Source: Prosthecobacter sp.
GTDB taxonomy: Bacteria > Verrucomicrobiota > Verrucomicrobiia > Verrucomicrobiales > Verrucomicrobiaceae
Length of the DNA stretch: 47,024 nt
Direction of reading: 5' to 3'
Assembly (NCBI GenBank): GCA_021733925.1
Contig: JAIPJY010000053.1
Span: forward strand, 1 to 47,024
Shown: positions 23,116 to 32,500 of the stretch, piece after piece
Position numbering within the stretch: position 1 is the first letter of the stretch
How the letters are laid out: every line of letters starts with the position of its first letter
The notes under the pieces: generated by a model
Seen by the model: only the letters and a program-made list of their open reading frames with translations
Databases searched by the model: none
What the model was told of the DNA's origin: nothing
Position numbers and translations under genes: made by a program

Positions 23116-24519
23116 TCACGCCGTCTCATCTGGCAGCGACACGTTTTGCTCCACCTTGCCGGTGCGCGGGTCTGGGGGGAGCTGCGGGACGATGCGTGCG
23201 GTGGCCTGCACGCCGCTGCAGCCGCCGGCATCCAGGCGGCGGCGCATCATGGCCGTGAGCTCCTGCTGCAGCTGAGCGGGATCGGCGCCTGACTGCGGAA
23301 CAAACTGACATTCCAACGCCGACTGACCGGTCTGGCGGAACTGATAGGCCGCGACGTCCTGCCGCCCCTCCATTTCGAAGATGAAATTGGCCCCGATGAA
23401 GACGCGGCGCTCCGGTGTTTTAAACACGTAGCTCATGGAACTGCGTCCCATGACCTGCTCGACCGCCTTGAGCGGCCAGTGGGGATGCACCGGACCGAGC
23501 TTTAACCGGTCATTGATGCGGTAGCGCAACAGCGGCAGGGCCTTGTTGATCAGCGGTGTGACCAGCGCGTGATCTGACAGCACGCCATCCGGCACCGGCT
23601 GATCCGCTGCGTCCACCGCTTCCAGCACGATGAGGTCATCATGGCTGTGCAGATGGTCCATCCCGCGCCATTGCCGGGCAATCCCGAGGGATTCGCCGCA
23701 GCCGTACATGTTGAACGGCTCGATGCCGAAGGCGCGCCGGCAGAGCTCACGAATGCCGGGGGTGAGCGCATCGCCGCCCGCCCAGATGTAGCCCCCGTCC
23801 TGCGGGAGGCGGATCTTCAATTCGCCATTGAGCTGGGCCTGCGCCAGACGACCCACCAATGAGGAGTAGCCGATGAACACGTCTGGCTGGATGCGCTGCA
23901 CCTCCGCCAGGATCTCATCCCATGGTGCGGTGACTTTGATGCCGTGGTACTGGCAAAACAGCGCGCCTATCCAGGGCCGTGTGGCATAGAGCGCGGCGGA
24001 GATCGACCGCCCCGTGGCACCCACAAAAGCGATGGCGCGGAGACGCCGGCGAAACAGCGGCATGCGCGGATTCCCTGCGGAGTGCGGGGAGGCGGAATTG
24101 CGCAGATTCTGGCAGGCATGCCCCCAGTCCACCGCCGCGATGTCATGCGGGATCGCCAGGGCGGCGGCGGTCGTCCCGGAGGTCATGCTCACCATCCAGC
24201 GGCCATGGTACAGCCTGCCCCAGTTGTTCGGTTCTTTGAGAAAGGCCTCCAATGCTTCGCGGCGCAGGCGCTTGTCCGGGACAATCTCATCCCAGTTCGC
24301 CACCAGCAGCTCCTTCGTCAGCGGCGGGATGTCCGTGATCTGGCAGCGCTCCACATCGATGCCCGCGAGGTGTCGCCGGTAAAAAGGGCTGACCTCCAGC
24401 GCATAGCGCGCCATGGCCCGCCAGCGGCGCTCCTGCAGCTGCAGCAGATCCGCACGGCTCATGAAGTGGGCTTTCTTCACAGCCCTGGACGCGCGCAGGA
24501 GGTTTAGCAGTCGACTCAT
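23116..24519 (-). CDS. Phenylacetate-CoA ligase-like (PaaK/CapK) adenylate-forming protein
   Basis: A 467-residue member of the PaaK/CapK branch of adenylate-forming enzymes. Typical segments are TDIPPLTKELLVANWDE, MTSGTTAAALAIP (phosphate loop), PFNMYGCGESLG and LRYRINDRLKLG. These enzymes activate a carboxylate with ATP and load CoA or another carrier; CapK members lie in surface-polysaccharide loci. I chose the ATG at 24519, which begins MSRLLNLLRASRAVKKAH. It is the first gene of the operon. The MITE lies just upstream of it, so its promoter may sit near the element. The substrate cannot be read. Confidence 0.8.
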   Translation of the reverse strand: MSRLLNLLRASRAVKKAHFMSRADLLQLQERRWRAMARYALEVSPFYRRHLAGIDVERCQITDIPPLTKELLVANWDEIVPDKRLRREALEAFLKEPNNWGRLYHGRWMVSMTSGTTAAALAIPHDIAAVDWGHACQNLRNSASPHSAGNPRMPLFRRRLRAIAFVGATGRSISAALYATRPWIGALFCQYHGIKVTAPWDEILAEVQRIQPDVFIGYSSLVGRLAQAQLNGELKIRLPQDGGYIWAGGDALTPGIRELCRRAFGIEPFNMYGCGESLGIARQWRGMDHLHSHDDLIVLEAVDAADQPVPDGVLSDHALVTPLINKALPLLRYRINDRLKLGPVHPHWPLKAVEQVMGRSSMSYVFKTPERRVFIGANFIFEMEGRQDVAAYQFRQTGQSALECQFVPQSGADPAQLQQELTAMMRRRLDAGGCSGVQATARIVPQLPPDPRTGKVEQNVSLPDETA

Positions 24520-24615
24520 GGGGCCTCTCCTGTCATGGAGACGCGTGTGAGTCAAGGTTTGCCGACGTCGAGGAATCCTCCCCGTCCGCGATTTCTGCGG
24601 TGGTGTTTTTTCAGC

Positions 24616-24993
24616 CTAGAGCATTTTAAAAATTAGTGTGCCCTATAAATCCAGGGCAGCTAAAGCGGTTCTCCCTCTCCCCGCCCCTGACACCCAACAA
24701 CGAAGAATTCTTTTCTTCGGGGAACCGCAGCGAAGCGGAGATAGACTGCCGCAGGCAGCCCGAAGGGCGAACGCAGTGAGTCAAAGGGACGGGGTGAGGG
24801 GACGACGCCCCCCTTCGCTTGCATGGGATGGCCCCTCACCCTTACCTTTGACTTCGTCTATCTCCGCTTCGCTACGGTTCCCCAAAGCACGTCCTGTCAC
24901 GTTGCCATATTATCGGTGGGGAGAGGGGATTCGCTTTATGTCCGCACGATACTATGAGGCAGACAGGCCATAGAAAATTTTAAAATGCTCTAG
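24616..24993. mobile_element. MITE-like element with CTAGAGCATTTTAAA termini
   Basis: Terminal inverted repeats at 24616-24634 (CTAGAGCATTTTAAAAATT) and 24974-24993 (its near-complement). Read as ends GAGCATTTTAAA inside TA dinucleotides, the element fits a Tc1/mariner-IS630 type MITE. The 378-bp interior carries further inverted pieces (GGTTCTCCCTCTCCCC with GGGGAGAGGG, and GGGGAACCG with CGGTTCCCC). It has no transposase gene. The right end supplies the stop codon of the sulfatase (TAG at 24992-24990 on the minus strand). Confidence 0.85.
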
Positions 24994-26369
24994 CGACCGG
25001 CAGGCGCTGCGTGTGCAGGCCCACTCGTATCCGTCTTCATGTCGGACTGCCATTGCTGGAAGGAGGAAACGAGCCGTGTGACATCTGCGGGTCTGCTGCT
25101 GGCAAGATTGTTCGTTTCACCCAGGTCGGTGTCGAGGTCATAGAGCTCCCAGGACTGGCTGGGTTTGGGGCGGACGATTTTGAGGTTCCCCTCGCGCAAA
25201 CCGGCTGCACCGCCGTAGCTGAAGGCGAGCCTGGCGTGCGGTGTTTTCCCGGTGCCAGTGAGCGCGGGCAGAGGATCGCGGCCATCGAGCACACGGTCTT
25301 TCGGCAGCGCGAGCCCTGCCGCCGAGAGACAGAGCGGCAGCACATCGAGATGGCTGAGCATTTCCGTTGAGATGGTGCCGGGCTTGATCTTGCCGGGCCA
25401 ACGGAAGAGGGCCGGAATGCGCACGCCGCCTTCGTAGCACGTGGTGCCGCCATCGCGCAGCGGCCTGTTGGACTGCACTTCGAGTCCGCGCCCTTTGAGC
25501 ATGAAGGCACCGTTGTCGGAAAGGCAGATGACCAGCGTGCGCTCGCGCAGGCCGAGATCGTCCACGGTGGCGAGCACGCGCCCGATCGCATCATCCAGCG
25601 CGGTGAGCACGGCACGGAAGCGGCGCTTTTCATCCTTCTCGTCCGGCGGCCAGCCATAGCGCTCCAGGTACTGCGGAGGCACCTGCCACTCAGGCGTTTC
25701 GCCCGGCAGGGTGTTCGCCGTGCTCACGAAGTGGACGGCATTGAAGGGCAGGTAAACAAACCAGGGCCGCTCGCGCTGCCGCCGGATGAAGTCGCTGGCG
25801 GCAGCGGCGAAGAGATCCGTGCTGTAGCCTTCGACCTTGTGCGGCTTGGTGCCCTGAAACATGTCGTACTCTCCGTGATAGAGGTGCATGAAGTAGCCGA
25901 TGTTGCCCGAGCGAAACCCGAGGAACTCATCGAAGCCCCGCTCCGTGGGCCGGCTGCCGGGCGCGAAGCCGATGTTCCATTTGCCAAAGCAAGCCGTCGC
26001 ATAGCCTGCCTCCTTGAGATACTGCGGGATCAGGCGCTCGCGCTGCGGCAGCCCGATGCCGGAGTGGTTCTCGGCAGGCCCAAGCTGATGCGTGAGGCCG
26101 TTGCGCAAAGGATAACGGCCCGTCAGCAAGGCTCCCCGTGACGGTGTGCAGCTTGAGGTGACGACGTAGAAACCGGTGCACCTGGCACCGTCATGCGCCA
26201 GCTGGTCGATGTGAGGTGTTTTGACGTCGGCATTCCCATAGCACCCCAGATCCCCGTAACCGACATTGTCCAGATACAGGAGCAGGATGTTCGGCGGCCC
26301 GACGGCCGGTGACGGCATGGGTGCGGCGAAGAGGAGCGCAGAAAGCGCCAGTGACAGCCGGAAGGTCAT
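24990..26369 (-). CDS. Secreted sulfatase, formylglycine type
   Basis: A 459-residue sulfatase of the arylsulfatase fold with a Sec signal (MTFRLSLALSALLFAAPMPS). The formylglycine motif CTPSRGALLTGR puts the catalytic Cys at 74, so a maturing enzyme is required. The first metal segment reads LYLDNVGYGDLGCYG, with Asn at 35 where most family members have a second Asp. The LSDNGAF metal site is present. It would remove sulfate from polysaccharide or glycan esters outside the cytoplasm. I chose the ATG at 26369; the frame is open far upstream but without protein character. The stop codon lies in the MITE end. The sterol-desaturase gene is divergent. Confidence 0.93.
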   Translation of the reverse strand: MTFRLSLALSALLFAAPMPSPAVGPPNILLLYLDNVGYGDLGCYGNADVKTPHIDQLAHDGARCTGFYVVTSSCTPSRGALLTGRYPLRNGLTHQLGPAENHSGIGLPQRERLIPQYLKEAGYATACFGKWNIGFAPGSRPTERGFDEFLGFRSGNIGYFMHLYHGEYDMFQGTKPHKVEGYSTDLFAAAASDFIRRQRERPWFVYLPFNAVHFVSTANTLPGETPEWQVPPQYLERYGWPPDEKDEKRRFRAVLTALDDAIGRVLATVDDLGLRERTLVICLSDNGAFMLKGRGLEVQSNRPLRDGGTTCYEGGVRIPALFRWPGKIKPGTISTEMLSHLDVLPLCLSAAGLALPKDRVLDGRDPLPALTGTGKTPHARLAFSYGGAAGLREGNLKIVRPKPSQSWELYDLDTDLGETNNLASSRPADVTRLVSSFQQWQSDMKTDTSGPAHAAPAGR

Positions 26370-26513
26370 GCGCCGGAGGCTACCTGGAAACCGCCGGAGG
26401 GCAAAGCCTTGCCGCATGCCAGGTCTCAATCCTGCCTCCTTCCCGCCCCGCAATCCCCGCGCATCATCTCCCCACATCCGCACTGGAAATCTGCCCGATT
26501 CTTGCTTTGTAAA

Positions 26514-27422
26514 ATGCCGCCCATGTTTCGCACGATTTTCGAATACCTCCTCTGGCCCCTGATCATCACCGCCGCCATCATCCCCACCGGGATCGGCATC
26601 TCGCACGGCTATGGTCCACTGGCCTTCAACATCACTTACTTCAGTCTCGCAGCGTTGCTGTATGTGCTGGAAAAGAAGTTTCCGCATGAAGAGAGCTGGC
26701 TGCATTCGGACGGGCAGGAGCTGCCGGACTTCGCGCACACGGCCTTCACCAAATCGTTTGTGCAACTGCTTGTCGTTTCCGCCACCGTGATTGGTCTGGC
26801 TGACGTGGTGGGCGGTGATCAGGGCACAGGGTACTGGCCGAACCACTGGCCCATGTTTGGGCAGGTGCTGCTCGGCCTCGTCATCGCGGAGTTCGGGCTG
26901 TACTGGGCGCACCGCATCGCGCACGAGTGGGGGCCGCTGTGGTGGTTCCACGCGGTGCATCACAGCTCCAAAAAGCTGTGGTTCTTCAACACCGGGCGCT
27001 TCCACATCATCGATACCCTCAAGAGCGCCATCTTCTCCGCCCCGCTGCTGGCGCTGGCCGGTGCGCCCCAGAGCGTGGTGCTGTGGTTCGGCGCCATCAC
27101 CGCCTACATCGGCTTCATGACGCATGCCAACATCCGCATGCGCTTCGGCTGGCTCAACTACATCTTCAACACCCCTGCCCTGCACCGCTGGCATCACTCC
27201 ATGGACCTGCGCGAAGGCAACAAAAACTACGGCGAAAACCTCATGCTGTGGGATCTCATTTTCGGCACGTATTACGACGACACCACGCGCCGCCCGCCGG
27301 TGAAGATCGGCATCAAGACCGCCATGCCCCGGACCTTCTGGGGCCAGGTGGTGGAACCCTTCCGCTGGCACAAGTTTCAGAACTCCGCCAAAGAAGGCAC
27401 CCACAAGCACGAGCTGCTGTAA
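26514..27422 (+). CDS. Sterol desaturase / fatty acid hydroxylase family membrane protein
   Basis: A 302-residue membrane protein with several hydrophobic segments. Its histidine clusters are HRIAH, HAVHHSSKK and HRWHHSM, which bind the di-iron centre in the family. Such enzymes hydroxylate or desaturate membrane lipids, sterols or carotenoids using O2. The substrate here is unknown; hopanoid or lipid are options. ATGs at 26514 and 26523 are both possible starts. It is divergent from the sulfatase and followed by tRNA-Arg. Confidence 0.9.
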   Translation: MPPMFRTIFEYLLWPLIITAAIIPTGIGISHGYGPLAFNITYFSLAALLYVLEKKFPHEESWLHSDGQELPDFAHTAFTKSFVQLLVVSATVIGLADVVGGDQGTGYWPNHWPMFGQVLLGLVIAEFGLYWAHRIAHEWGPLWWFHAVHHSSKKLWFFNTGRFHIIDTLKSAIFSAPLLALAGAPQSVVLWFGAITAYIGFMTHANIRMRFGWLNYIFNTPALHRWHHSMDLREGNKNYGENLMLWDLIFGTYYDDTTRRPPVKIGIKTAMPRTFWGQVVEPFRWHKFQNSAKEGTHKHELL

Positions 27423-27495
27423 AAAGGGCGGCACATCGCCCCGAAAACGACTTGCCGCCATCCGGTGAGCATGCGAAGCATCGCCCCCGAACAAC

Positions 27496-27570
27496 GCGCC
27501 CGTAGTTCAACGGATAGAATGGTGGTCTCCGAAGCCGCATATCCAGGTTCGATTCCTGGCGGGCGCACCA
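27496..27570 (+). tRNA. tRNA-Arg (anticodon CCG)
   Basis: A 75-base cloverleaf with the CCA end encoded. Acceptor GCGCCCG pairs perfectly with CGGGCGC. The D arm is GTTCAACGGATAGAAT. The anticodon loop CTCCGAA gives anticodon CCG (reads CGG). The T arm is CCAGG TTCGATT CCTGG. It stands alone between the sterol-desaturase and SRAP genes. Confidence 0.97.
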
Positions 27571-27601
27571 CTTTGGAGAATCGCTGGTATTTCCTACTCC
27601 C

Positions 27602-28402
27602 ATGTGTGGTCGTCTGAACCAGTTTGCGAGCCTTCCCGCGCTTTCTCTCGCGGGGAAGCAGCTGCGCATCGAACGACGCCCCAAGAAAAAGGACGAGGAC
27701 AGGAAGGCCGAGGCGCAGGTGATTCATAACATCTGCCCCACGGACTACGCGGACGTCTTGACGATGCAGGCTGATGAGACTGGCATCGAGCGCATGCGCT
27801 TTGGCCTTGTGCCCGCCTGGGCCAAAGGCAGCAAGAAGGAGGTCGCGAAGAAGTTTGGACTCACCTTCAATGCGCGGTGTGAGAGCATCTTTGAGCTGGC
27901 CTCTTATCGCGGCCCCATCCTGCGCCAGCGCTGCCTCATCCCCGTGCGCGGCTGGCATGAGTGGCCGGATCGCAACCTCCCCTACTTCATCCACCGCACG
28001 GACGATGCGCCTGTCCTGCTGGCAGGCATCTGGGATGTCTGGGAAAGCCACAGCCCGGAGGATGTCGAGAGCGGCGCCGTCATCACCTCCATGAGCGTCG
28101 TCACCACGCCGCCGGGGCATTACATGGCGAAGTTTCACGATCGCAGCCCTCTCATTCTGGAAGGCGAAACCGCTCTCGCGTGGATGCAGCCGGGCATGCA
28201 GGCGGATGACCTCCGCGCCCTTTTCAAGCCCTACGAAAGCGAGCAGCTGGAGGCCTACCGCGTCTCCACCGCCGCCAATCAAGCACGCAACAAAAGCGAG
28301 GAAGCCCTGCTCCCAATAGCGCCGCCCGTGCCGCAGGCCGGAGATGAACCGGTCAAGGTGGAAGAGGATCCCGGGCCGCAATTGGTGCTCTTCGAGCCTT
28401 GA
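27602..28402 (+). CDS. SRAP family protein (YedK/HMCES-like)
   Basis: A 266-residue SOS-response-associated peptidase-family protein. It starts MCGRL, so Cys2 becomes the catalytic N-terminal cysteine after Met removal. Other family marks are FGLVPAWAK, TFNARCESIF, RCLIPVRGWHEW and MAKFHDRSP. The equivalents of the active-site Asn, Glu and His are in view. These proteins crosslink to abasic sites in single-stranded DNA and shield them. The C-terminal 30 residues (PVPQAGDEPVKVEE) are a low-complexity tail. It starts 31 bases after the tRNA. No LexA-type box is seen. Confidence 0.93.
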   Translation: MCGRLNQFASLPALSLAGKQLRIERRPKKKDEDRKAEAQVIHNICPTDYADVLTMQADETGIERMRFGLVPAWAKGSKKEVAKKFGLTFNARCESIFELASYRGPILRQRCLIPVRGWHEWPDRNLPYFIHRTDDAPVLLAGIWDVWESHSPEDVESGAVITSMSVVTTPPGHYMAKFHDRSPLILEGETALAWMQPGMQADDLRALFKPYESEQLEAYRVSTAANQARNKSEEALLPIAPPVPQAGDEPVKVEEDPGPQLVLFEP

Positions 28403-28485
28403 GCATGGCCGTTGAGGATTTCGTCTTCCCCCAGAATGACCTAAAACTCCTGTCCAATTTACGAAGCTCTTACAAGCGCATATCC

Positions 28486-28491
28486 TATAAT
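28486..28491 (+). promoter_or_regulatory. Possible -10 box upstream of the FecR-domain gene
   Basis: A perfect TATAAT occurs in the unusually AT-rich 170-base gap before the FecR-TpsA-TpsB locus. No well-spaced -35 box accompanies it, so this is only a candidate. Confidence 0.3.
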
Positions 28492-28572
28492 GGATGTTAT
28501 AGTAAATCTTGAGAATGACGCAAAATAGCGACGCATCATTGATTTTAGGGCATCAAATTTTTTGACGACTTT

Positions 28573-29544
28573 ATGAAGCGCTACACATTTAGACCTATGA
28601 AACTAATCGTCGCCATGGCGTGTGTTGCTCTTTTAGGGCAGGGCATGGCGGCTGAATCCACCGGCACAGTTTCGGTGGCAGTGGGCAAGGTGACGCTCAT
28701 TCCGATGGGAAGCAATGCGGAGACTCCACTGAAGGTGGGCGATGCGGTGCCGGTGGGCTCCACGGTTAAGACCGGGCCAGCTTCACGCACGGTGATCAAA
28801 ACCACCAAGCAGTCTGCCATTCGAATCGCGGAAAATTCACAGGCGGTGTTTATGGAACTCGTGGACTCTGACACGGCTCCGAAGGTGCTGGTGGATCTGA
28901 AGTCGGGAAGCCTCGGTGCACTCATTCAGCCGCAGGCGCAATCGACCATGGACTTCAAAGTGAAGACCCCCAGCGGCATTGCTGCGGCACGCGGCACCAT
29001 GTTTGCGGTGGCCGTGGAGGATGGCAAGGGCTTCGTCAAAGTGGAGCATGGCAAGGTGGACGTGACGCCTGTCAATGTACAGAAGCAGGTGCCGCAGAGC
29101 GGCAAAGTGACGATCGTGACCGGCAAGGTGACGGAGACTCCGCCAGGACAAGCGGAGCATGCACTCAAGGAAGGCGACATCGTGACCATCGGCAGCACAC
29201 TCAAAACCGGTGCGGATTCCAACGCCACGGTGACGATGACAACCACTTCCGCCATTCGCCTTGGCCCGAATACCGAGGCGGTCGTGGCTGAGATTGTCGA
29301 GTCCAAGGACGAACCCAAGGTGCTGCTGGATCTGAAGAACGGCACCATCGGTGCGCTGGTGAAGCCTGAGACCTCCGGCAAAATGGATTTCAAGATCAAG
29401 ACGCCCAGTGGCGTCGCTGTGGCGAAGGGAGCCTTTTACTCCGTCTCTGTCGAGAACGGCAAAGGCTACGTGCAGACGAAGGACGGCGAAGTCGTCATCG
29501 TTCCGCTGGCAGCCGCCGCCACCACTCCCAAGCCACAGGAATAA
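28573..29544 (+). CDS. Exported protein with two tandem FecR domains
   Basis: A 323-residue exported protein. A signal peptide covers MKLIVAMACVALLGQGMAA (beginning at the second ATG, 28597, also a good start). Two similar FecR-type modules of about 135 residues follow: VGDAVPVGSTVKTGPASRTV ... FKVKTPSGIAAARGTMFAV, and EGDIVTIGSTLKTGADSNAT ... FKIKTPSGVAVAKGAFYSV. FecR modules are periplasmic sensing or binding domains; outside TonB systems they often accompany large surface proteins or CHASE2 proteins. The stop is only six bases before tpsA, so the two are co-transcribed. The exact role, sensor or wall anchor, is inference. Confidence 0.85.
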   Translation: MKRYTFRPMKLIVAMACVALLGQGMAAESTGTVSVAVGKVTLIPMGSNAETPLKVGDAVPVGSTVKTGPASRTVIKTTKQSAIRIAENSQAVFMELVDSDTAPKVLVDLKSGSLGALIQPQAQSTMDFKVKTPSGIAAARGTMFAVAVEDGKGFVKVEHGKVDVTPVNVQKQVPQSGKVTIVTGKVTETPPGQAEHALKEGDIVTIGSTLKTGADSNATVTMTTTSAIRLGPNTEAVVAEIVESKDEPKVLLDLKNGTIGALVKPETSGKMDFKIKTPSGVAVAKGAFYSVSVENGKGYVQTKDGEVVIVPLAAAATTPKPQE

Positions 29545-29550
29545 CACTGA

Positions 29551-32500
29551 ATGGCTCTGGGATGTCCATCTTTGAGGACTGTCCGCGCCCTCGTTTGGGG
29601 TGCTGCGTTATGGATTTTCTTGCTCGGATCAGTGATTCAAATTTCAGCCAATCCGACCGGCGGTGTGGTGGTGCTGGGAGATGCGCAAATCCAAAGCACC
29701 TTCCCGGGACTGACAACGATCCACCAGCAGACGGACCGTGCGGTCATTGACTGGAGCACTTTTAACATTGCCAGCGGCGAGCACACGAACTTCATCGTGC
29801 CGGATGCAAATTCGGCCACGCTGAACCGCGTGCTCGATGGCGGCCCTTCGCTCTTGAACGGCACGCTCACCTCCAATGGCCAGGTGTTTCTTATCAATGC
29901 CAGCGGCATCATCTTTGGCCAGGGCTCCATGGTGGATGTGGCGGGACTCACGGCCTCCACGCTGGATCTGAGCAACCGCATGTTCATGGCCGGTGGCGAG
30001 ATGGTGTATCAGGGAAGCACGACTGCGGGAGTCACCAATGCAGGCTCCATCCGTGCCTCCAGCGGCGATGTGTTTCTCATCGGCTTTCAGGTCAACAACT
30101 CCGGCGCCATCCGTGCACCGAACGGCACCGTGGGACTGGCCGCAGGCACGGATGTGCTCATCATGCCCGCAGGGGATGAGCGCGTGATCGTGCGCAATGC
30201 CGCAGGCCCGATGCGCGGCACGGGCGTGACCAACAGCGGCCTCATCGAGGCGAACGTCGCGGAGTTGAATGCCCACGGCGGCAACGTGTATGCACTGGCC
30301 ATTCGCAATACTGGGCGCATCGCCGCCACCTCCGCCACGAGGCAGGGCGGCCGCATCATTCTCAGTGCCAATGGCGGCCGCATTGAAAGCACCGGCAAGC
30401 TGGTGGCGCGTGGTCCCTCGGGCAATGGTGGGCAGATCAACATCAACGCGGGCAGCAAAGGCAGCGTCGCTCTGGGGGGACGAGTGGATGCCAATGGCAG
30501 CACAGGTCGCGGCGGCAGCATCGCAGTGACCGGCGGAGAGGTCACGGTGCGGCGCGCGATTGTCGTTTCAGCCGATGGCGAAACCGCAGGCGGATTGATC
30601 GAAATCAATGCCAGGCCAAAGGACAGCACGGACACCGCCGCAGCGACAACGGTCACCATCATTGACGGCACCATCCGCGCCGACGCTGCCAGTGGCACCG
30701 GCGGCGTCATTCGGCTGGGCGGGACCTCGCTCACACTTGGCGGGGAGGCCCTCATCAGCGCCAGCGGAGCCACAGGCGGCGGCAGTATTTTTGCGGGTGG
30801 CGGTGCTCAGGGCCTGGACGCCAGCATAGCAAATGCCACGCAGGTGGAGATCCAGCAGGGCGCGATCCTTGCGGCCAATGCCATCACCAGCGGCAGCGGT
30901 GGGACCGTGGTGGCCTTTGCCAGCGACCAGCTCACCTTCTATGGCAGCCTGCAGGCACGCGGTGGTCAGACGATCGGCGATGGCGGACAGGCGGAGCTTT
31001 CCGGCAAGCGGGCGCTGATCCTCGAATCATTGACAGGCAGCATCGACCTCAGCTCGCCCCAAGGAAACGCGGGCACTCTGCTGCTGGATCCCAATGACAT
31101 CCTCATCACGGGCAGCGTGGCAGGAAATACCATCACCAATCCCGCGCAGGCGAACACCCTCAAAGCCTCCGACATTTCCGCCTGGCTCGACACCAACTGC
31201 GGCAACCTCATCATCCAGACCGACAGCAATGCCACCGGCGGCGCAGGCAACATCACCCTCGCGGGTCTCATCCAGTGGAGTTCCGCCACCACTCTCACCA
31301 TCAATGCCGACCGTGATTTCATCATGTCCACGCAAAGCGGCGTCGCGGGCGTGATCCACGCAGCAGGCAGCGGCGCGGTGGTCATCAACGCCGGGCGCAG
31401 CGTGCAGATCCTGGCCGGCTCGCAAATTCTCACACACTCAGGCAACGTCACGATCCATGGGAATCAAGGTGCCGCTTCCATTGCGGGTGACTTCCAGGCC
31501 ATCTACATCGGCGGTCAGATCCTTTCAGAGAGCGGCAACATCACGCTCGTGGGCAGGACCGGCGCCACCAGCAGCGTGCTGACTGGAGCGATCCTGCTGG
31601 ACAATGGCAGCGCGGTGAGCGCGGGCACCTTTGGCGTCGTCACGCTGCAAACAACGGGCGGCAGCGTGCTGGGCCATGGCTCCGTCACATCGTGGGGCCT
31701 CAAGCTCGCGGGTGCTGACGCCTTCTACTTCACCAACGTGGGCAATGCCGTCCAGACCCTGACGACCATCGGCACCATCGGCTCCATTCAGATTGTGAAC
31801 ACGCTGGGGCTCACCATTGGCACCATCGGTGCGGACAGCGGGCTCAGAGCTTTTGGTGACATCAGCATCACCACCACCAACTCGGACCACATCCGCGTCA
31901 ATAATGACCTCTCCTCCAAGGGCGGCGCGATCATCCTGAACGCTTACGGCATCGAGGTGAATGGCAGCCACGTTTCCAACACCGGCACCGGTGTCATCTA
32001 CATGACGGTCAATCGCGAGATCAACGTGAACTCCGGTGCCACGATCTCCGTGGTGGATGGCCGCATGGAACTGAATGCGAATCAGTACACTCAAGCCACC
32101 GCTGGCAGCTTCACGGGCATCGTCCTGGACAACGCCACGCTGACCACCTCCGGCATGGGTGCCATCGCGCTGAATGGGCGCAGTGGTGACACGGGAGACG
32201 GCAACATCGGCATCCTCATGCAGCATGGGTCCACCATTCACTCCACCTCCACCTTGCCAACAGCGGGCGGCATCACGCTTCTTGGTGTGGCGGGCTCTCT
32301 CAATGGCAGCGGCAACCGTGGCGTGTCACTGCAGGATGCCGGCACGGCCATCACCAGCGCCGTTGCCGTCATTGACATCACCGGCAGCGGCACTCCCACG
32401 GGCGTGCAGAATACGGGTGTGGACCTTGGCGCAAACACAACCATCACCAACAGCAGCGCGATCATCATCAACACCGACACCGTCAGCATCGCGGGTGCGG

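Noticed and set aside
24638-24973. Short frame within the MITE
   Set aside because: Formed by inverted repeats; composition is not protein-like.
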